Positions 62,046-64,000 of a stretch of 64,000 nucleotides of DNA are shown in pieces. A model generated the notes under the pieces. It was given only the letters and a program-made list of their open reading frames with translations, was not told the origin of the DNA and ran no database searches. Each line of letters starts with the position of its first letter. The first letter of the stretch is position 1. Position numbers and translations under genes: made by a program. The stretch covers positions 336,001-400,000 of the forward strand of contig CAJHNH020007001.1 in the NCBI GenBank assembly GCA_905116865.2, read 5' to 3'. The DNA is from Candidula unifasciata. Lineage: Eukaryota; Mollusca; Gastropoda; Stylommatophora; Geomitridae.

Positions 62046-62234
62046 TAAAATATAAGGAAATTCTAGAACTTTCTTCCTCCACCCCCTCCCCATTTTTTTA
62101 AAGGCATACTCAGTGTCTTACTGTTCCTTATCATAGCAGAAAATAAAATATGCTCTAAATATAAACAGTCTGGAACAGGTCTAACCATAGGGCCACCCTG
62201 TTTTCCAGTAATAAATGACAAGTGAGAAATGTGT

Positions 62235-62520
62235 TGTATTCCTTGCGATTCTTGTTTGCGTCTACGGGCTGTAAACTCCAGCAAAATGTTTTGGTTGTTC
62301 ATCCACTTCTAGTCTTGTTCCAAAACCTGTTATTTGCTTGCACATCTGTTTTACAGATCTGGCTTATTTGTATGCAGGCTATTTGTTCCTCACCTCTCAG
62401 GTAGATACTTTTTAATGGCCAGTGGGTATAATTTACATCGCCAACCTCCCCCCCCCCCCCCCCCCCCCACTTTCCCAACCCAACTAAGGGCTTAAACACA
62501 CACGAGGAATGCCCTGGGGT
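62235..62520 (-). mobile_element. SINE family A copy with internal poly-C
   Basis: gttgttcatccacttctag, cacatctgttttacagatct. The poly-C run 62448-62468 sits where other copies have a few C. Confidence 0.8.
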
Positions 62521-62539
62521 GTGACTATATGTTTTAGTT

Positions 62540-63070
62540 TTCACCAAAACGGTTTCTTGCAACCTTCAAGATGCAGCCATTATCCTCAACACCACAGCTT
62601 AACTGTCTAACGTGTCTCTGATAGGCTTCATTTCCTCACACTACTTAGCTTGTGTATTTACACAGGAAACAAAATCACGTTCACACATGACAGCTGAATC
62701 ACACTATAACTATGGCTAGAGTATAGCCTTTTTTCCCTCCTGACTCGGTCAGAGGACATTTAGTCATCGCTTCCCAAAATAGAACTTCAGAAAAACCAGC
62801 CGATAATGAATATAAAAAGTTGAAATGACTGTAGAGTCGACTCTGTAAAACTGCCTATGCGAAGAAATGCAGTGAATATTCTCACCTAATTTTTGTTATG
62901 GTCGAATAATTTTAGAGAAAAACCATCCTATTACTATATATTAAACTTATATTTAGAATGATAAGATTAGATTGTGCTTAAAGCAATGATTCAACTTTCA
63001 GATGAAAAAAAAAAAGTCTTCAGTGTTTGAAATAAAACTTAGATTGACGAAACAGAACATTTAATATAAG
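62540..63070. other. Upstream flank, no recognised feature
   Basis: AT-rich sequence with no repeat or frame recognised. Confidence 0.4.
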
Positions 63071-63077
63071 TTTTAAA

Positions 63078-63345
63078 AAAAGTAAAGATCCCTTTTCACG
63101 CCTTTAGGTGCATCGAGTACATGGAAAGAGCACCCATATTTTTACAGACCAATCGGCACTCGGTGGGTGATGTGGTCAGCATTACGCCGGCCGTCTCTAC
63201 TTCCCCAGGACAGCCATCCTGGTACCCATTTGAGGTTGGGTCGACCTGCGACGTCCCATACCAGGATAAAAATCCACGCATGCCGCTGTGGGTTTCGATC
63301 GCGGTACATTGGATTACGAGTGGGACTTTAGCCACGGACGCCGCA
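63078..63345 (-). mobile_element. tRNA-derived SINE, family B
   Basis: agtaaagatcccttttcacg end, body tacgccggccgtctctactt. The head has gggtttcgatcgcgg, B-box-like. Confidence 0.82.
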
Positions 63346-63355
63346 CATTTAATAT

Positions 63356-63372
63356 GGGGGGGGGGGGGGGGG
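63356..63372. repeat. Poly-G run
   Basis: An uninterrupted 17-bp G tract. Confidence 0.9.
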
Positions 63373-63524
63373 AAATAATAATGTTGGATCCTAACGTGGA
63401 AGGTAAGCTAGAGTGGATATTTGCATCCATCGCTGTTCTGGGAAATATTTCATGGCAAGGATGTTACACTCTTCATTTTCACCCTTCTAACTACATACCA
63501 TGTATACCATATATTAGTGGACGA

Positions 63525-63590
63525 ACAACCAGTACTTTCCGCCGGAGTTTACAGACGGTGAACGAGAAGGAGAATAAGAAGAAACTGAAA
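63525..63590 (+). mobile_element. SINE family A 3' end
   Basis: tttccgccggagtttacaga then an impure (GAA)n. Confidence 0.6.
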
Positions 63591-63764
63591 GATGACAACT
63601 TGTCACAAACACAAGAAAGATGCAGTCATCACATTTTGCTATATCATAGAAGAAGAATACCTCAACGTGCTGTGTCAACTGGAAAGATGTATGGAAAGTG
63701 ACAGATAATGATCAATGTTAATTCAAACGGATTATGAATTTTCGTTTTTGTTTCTCACACTAGC

Positions 63765-64000
63765 AGGAGTGGAGAAAGTGGAAGAGGAGGAGAAGAAGGA
63801 GAAACAAGAGAAGAGCAGACGACGACACAGAAAAAGACAACACAGAGGCAGCAGCAGAAGAAGTAGCGGAAGTAGGAGTTGAAGCAGAAAGGGGCGTTGG
63901 TAGAAAGAAGAAGAAGAAGAAGATGATGATGATGTCTCTCACCAGCTCTTTGGCCTCGTGTACTTCCATATTCAAGAAGTCAGTTTTATCCTGTGCCCAT
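63765..64000 (-). pseudogene. Purine-rich tract and LINE C-terminal fragment at the edge
   Basis: The minus frame N-M-E-V-H-E-A-K-E-L-V-R-D matches the end of the 30835/42232 LINE family. 63775-63925 is GA-rich. Confidence 0.6.

Overview
The window is repeat-dense animal genomic DNA. It has split coding exons with GT-AG introns, many tRNA-derived SINEs, 5'-truncated LINEs, Helitrons, MITEs and long microsatellites, and no prokaryotic gene organisation. The LINE proteins and the galectin resemble those of molluscs, perhaps a heterobranch gastropod (sea slug). That assignment rests on recalled resemblance and was not checked by a search.

One real host gene is visible. It runs on the minus strand from about 34.6 kb to beyond the left edge and encodes a two-domain galectin. 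A short candidate first exon (34562-34567) is followed by three exons for the first carbohydrate-recognition domain, CRD1 (31596-31687, 26650-26848, 25608-25727). Ten very small exons follow (24581 down to 836). Each starts and ends in phase 0, and most encode one module of the type Y-P-A-G-G-x-Y-P-x-A-P-S. Exon 321-409 then opens a second CRD, whose remaining exons lie outside the window. The spacer therefore looks like the Pro/Gly/Tyr-rich tail of chimera-type galectin-3, but it sits between two CRDs and is built one module per micro-exon. I regard this as the most interesting item here.

Introns (about 0.4-34.5 kb): they hold a 70-bp minisatellite overlapping a splice donor, a 54-bp minisatellite, a GAA-tailed LINE with a clear target-site duplication 17 bp upstream of an exon, three 146-bp and one 728-bp TTAA-flanked MITE, a Helitron, a foldback element carrying telomere-like repeats, and many LINE fragments carrying an RNase H or reverse-transcriptase remnant.

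Upstream flank (about 34.7-64 kb): I find no convincing host gene. It holds SINEs of at least five families, a 36-bp minisatellite with a 720-bp higher-order period, a triple-nested insertion at 47-48.7 kb, a mariner transposase fragment, a large GAA array, a 2.1-kb Helitron, a perfect 292-bp tandem duplication and a TGACGTCA-bearing palindrome. Boundaries of repeats marked approximate were set by eye against other copies in the window.
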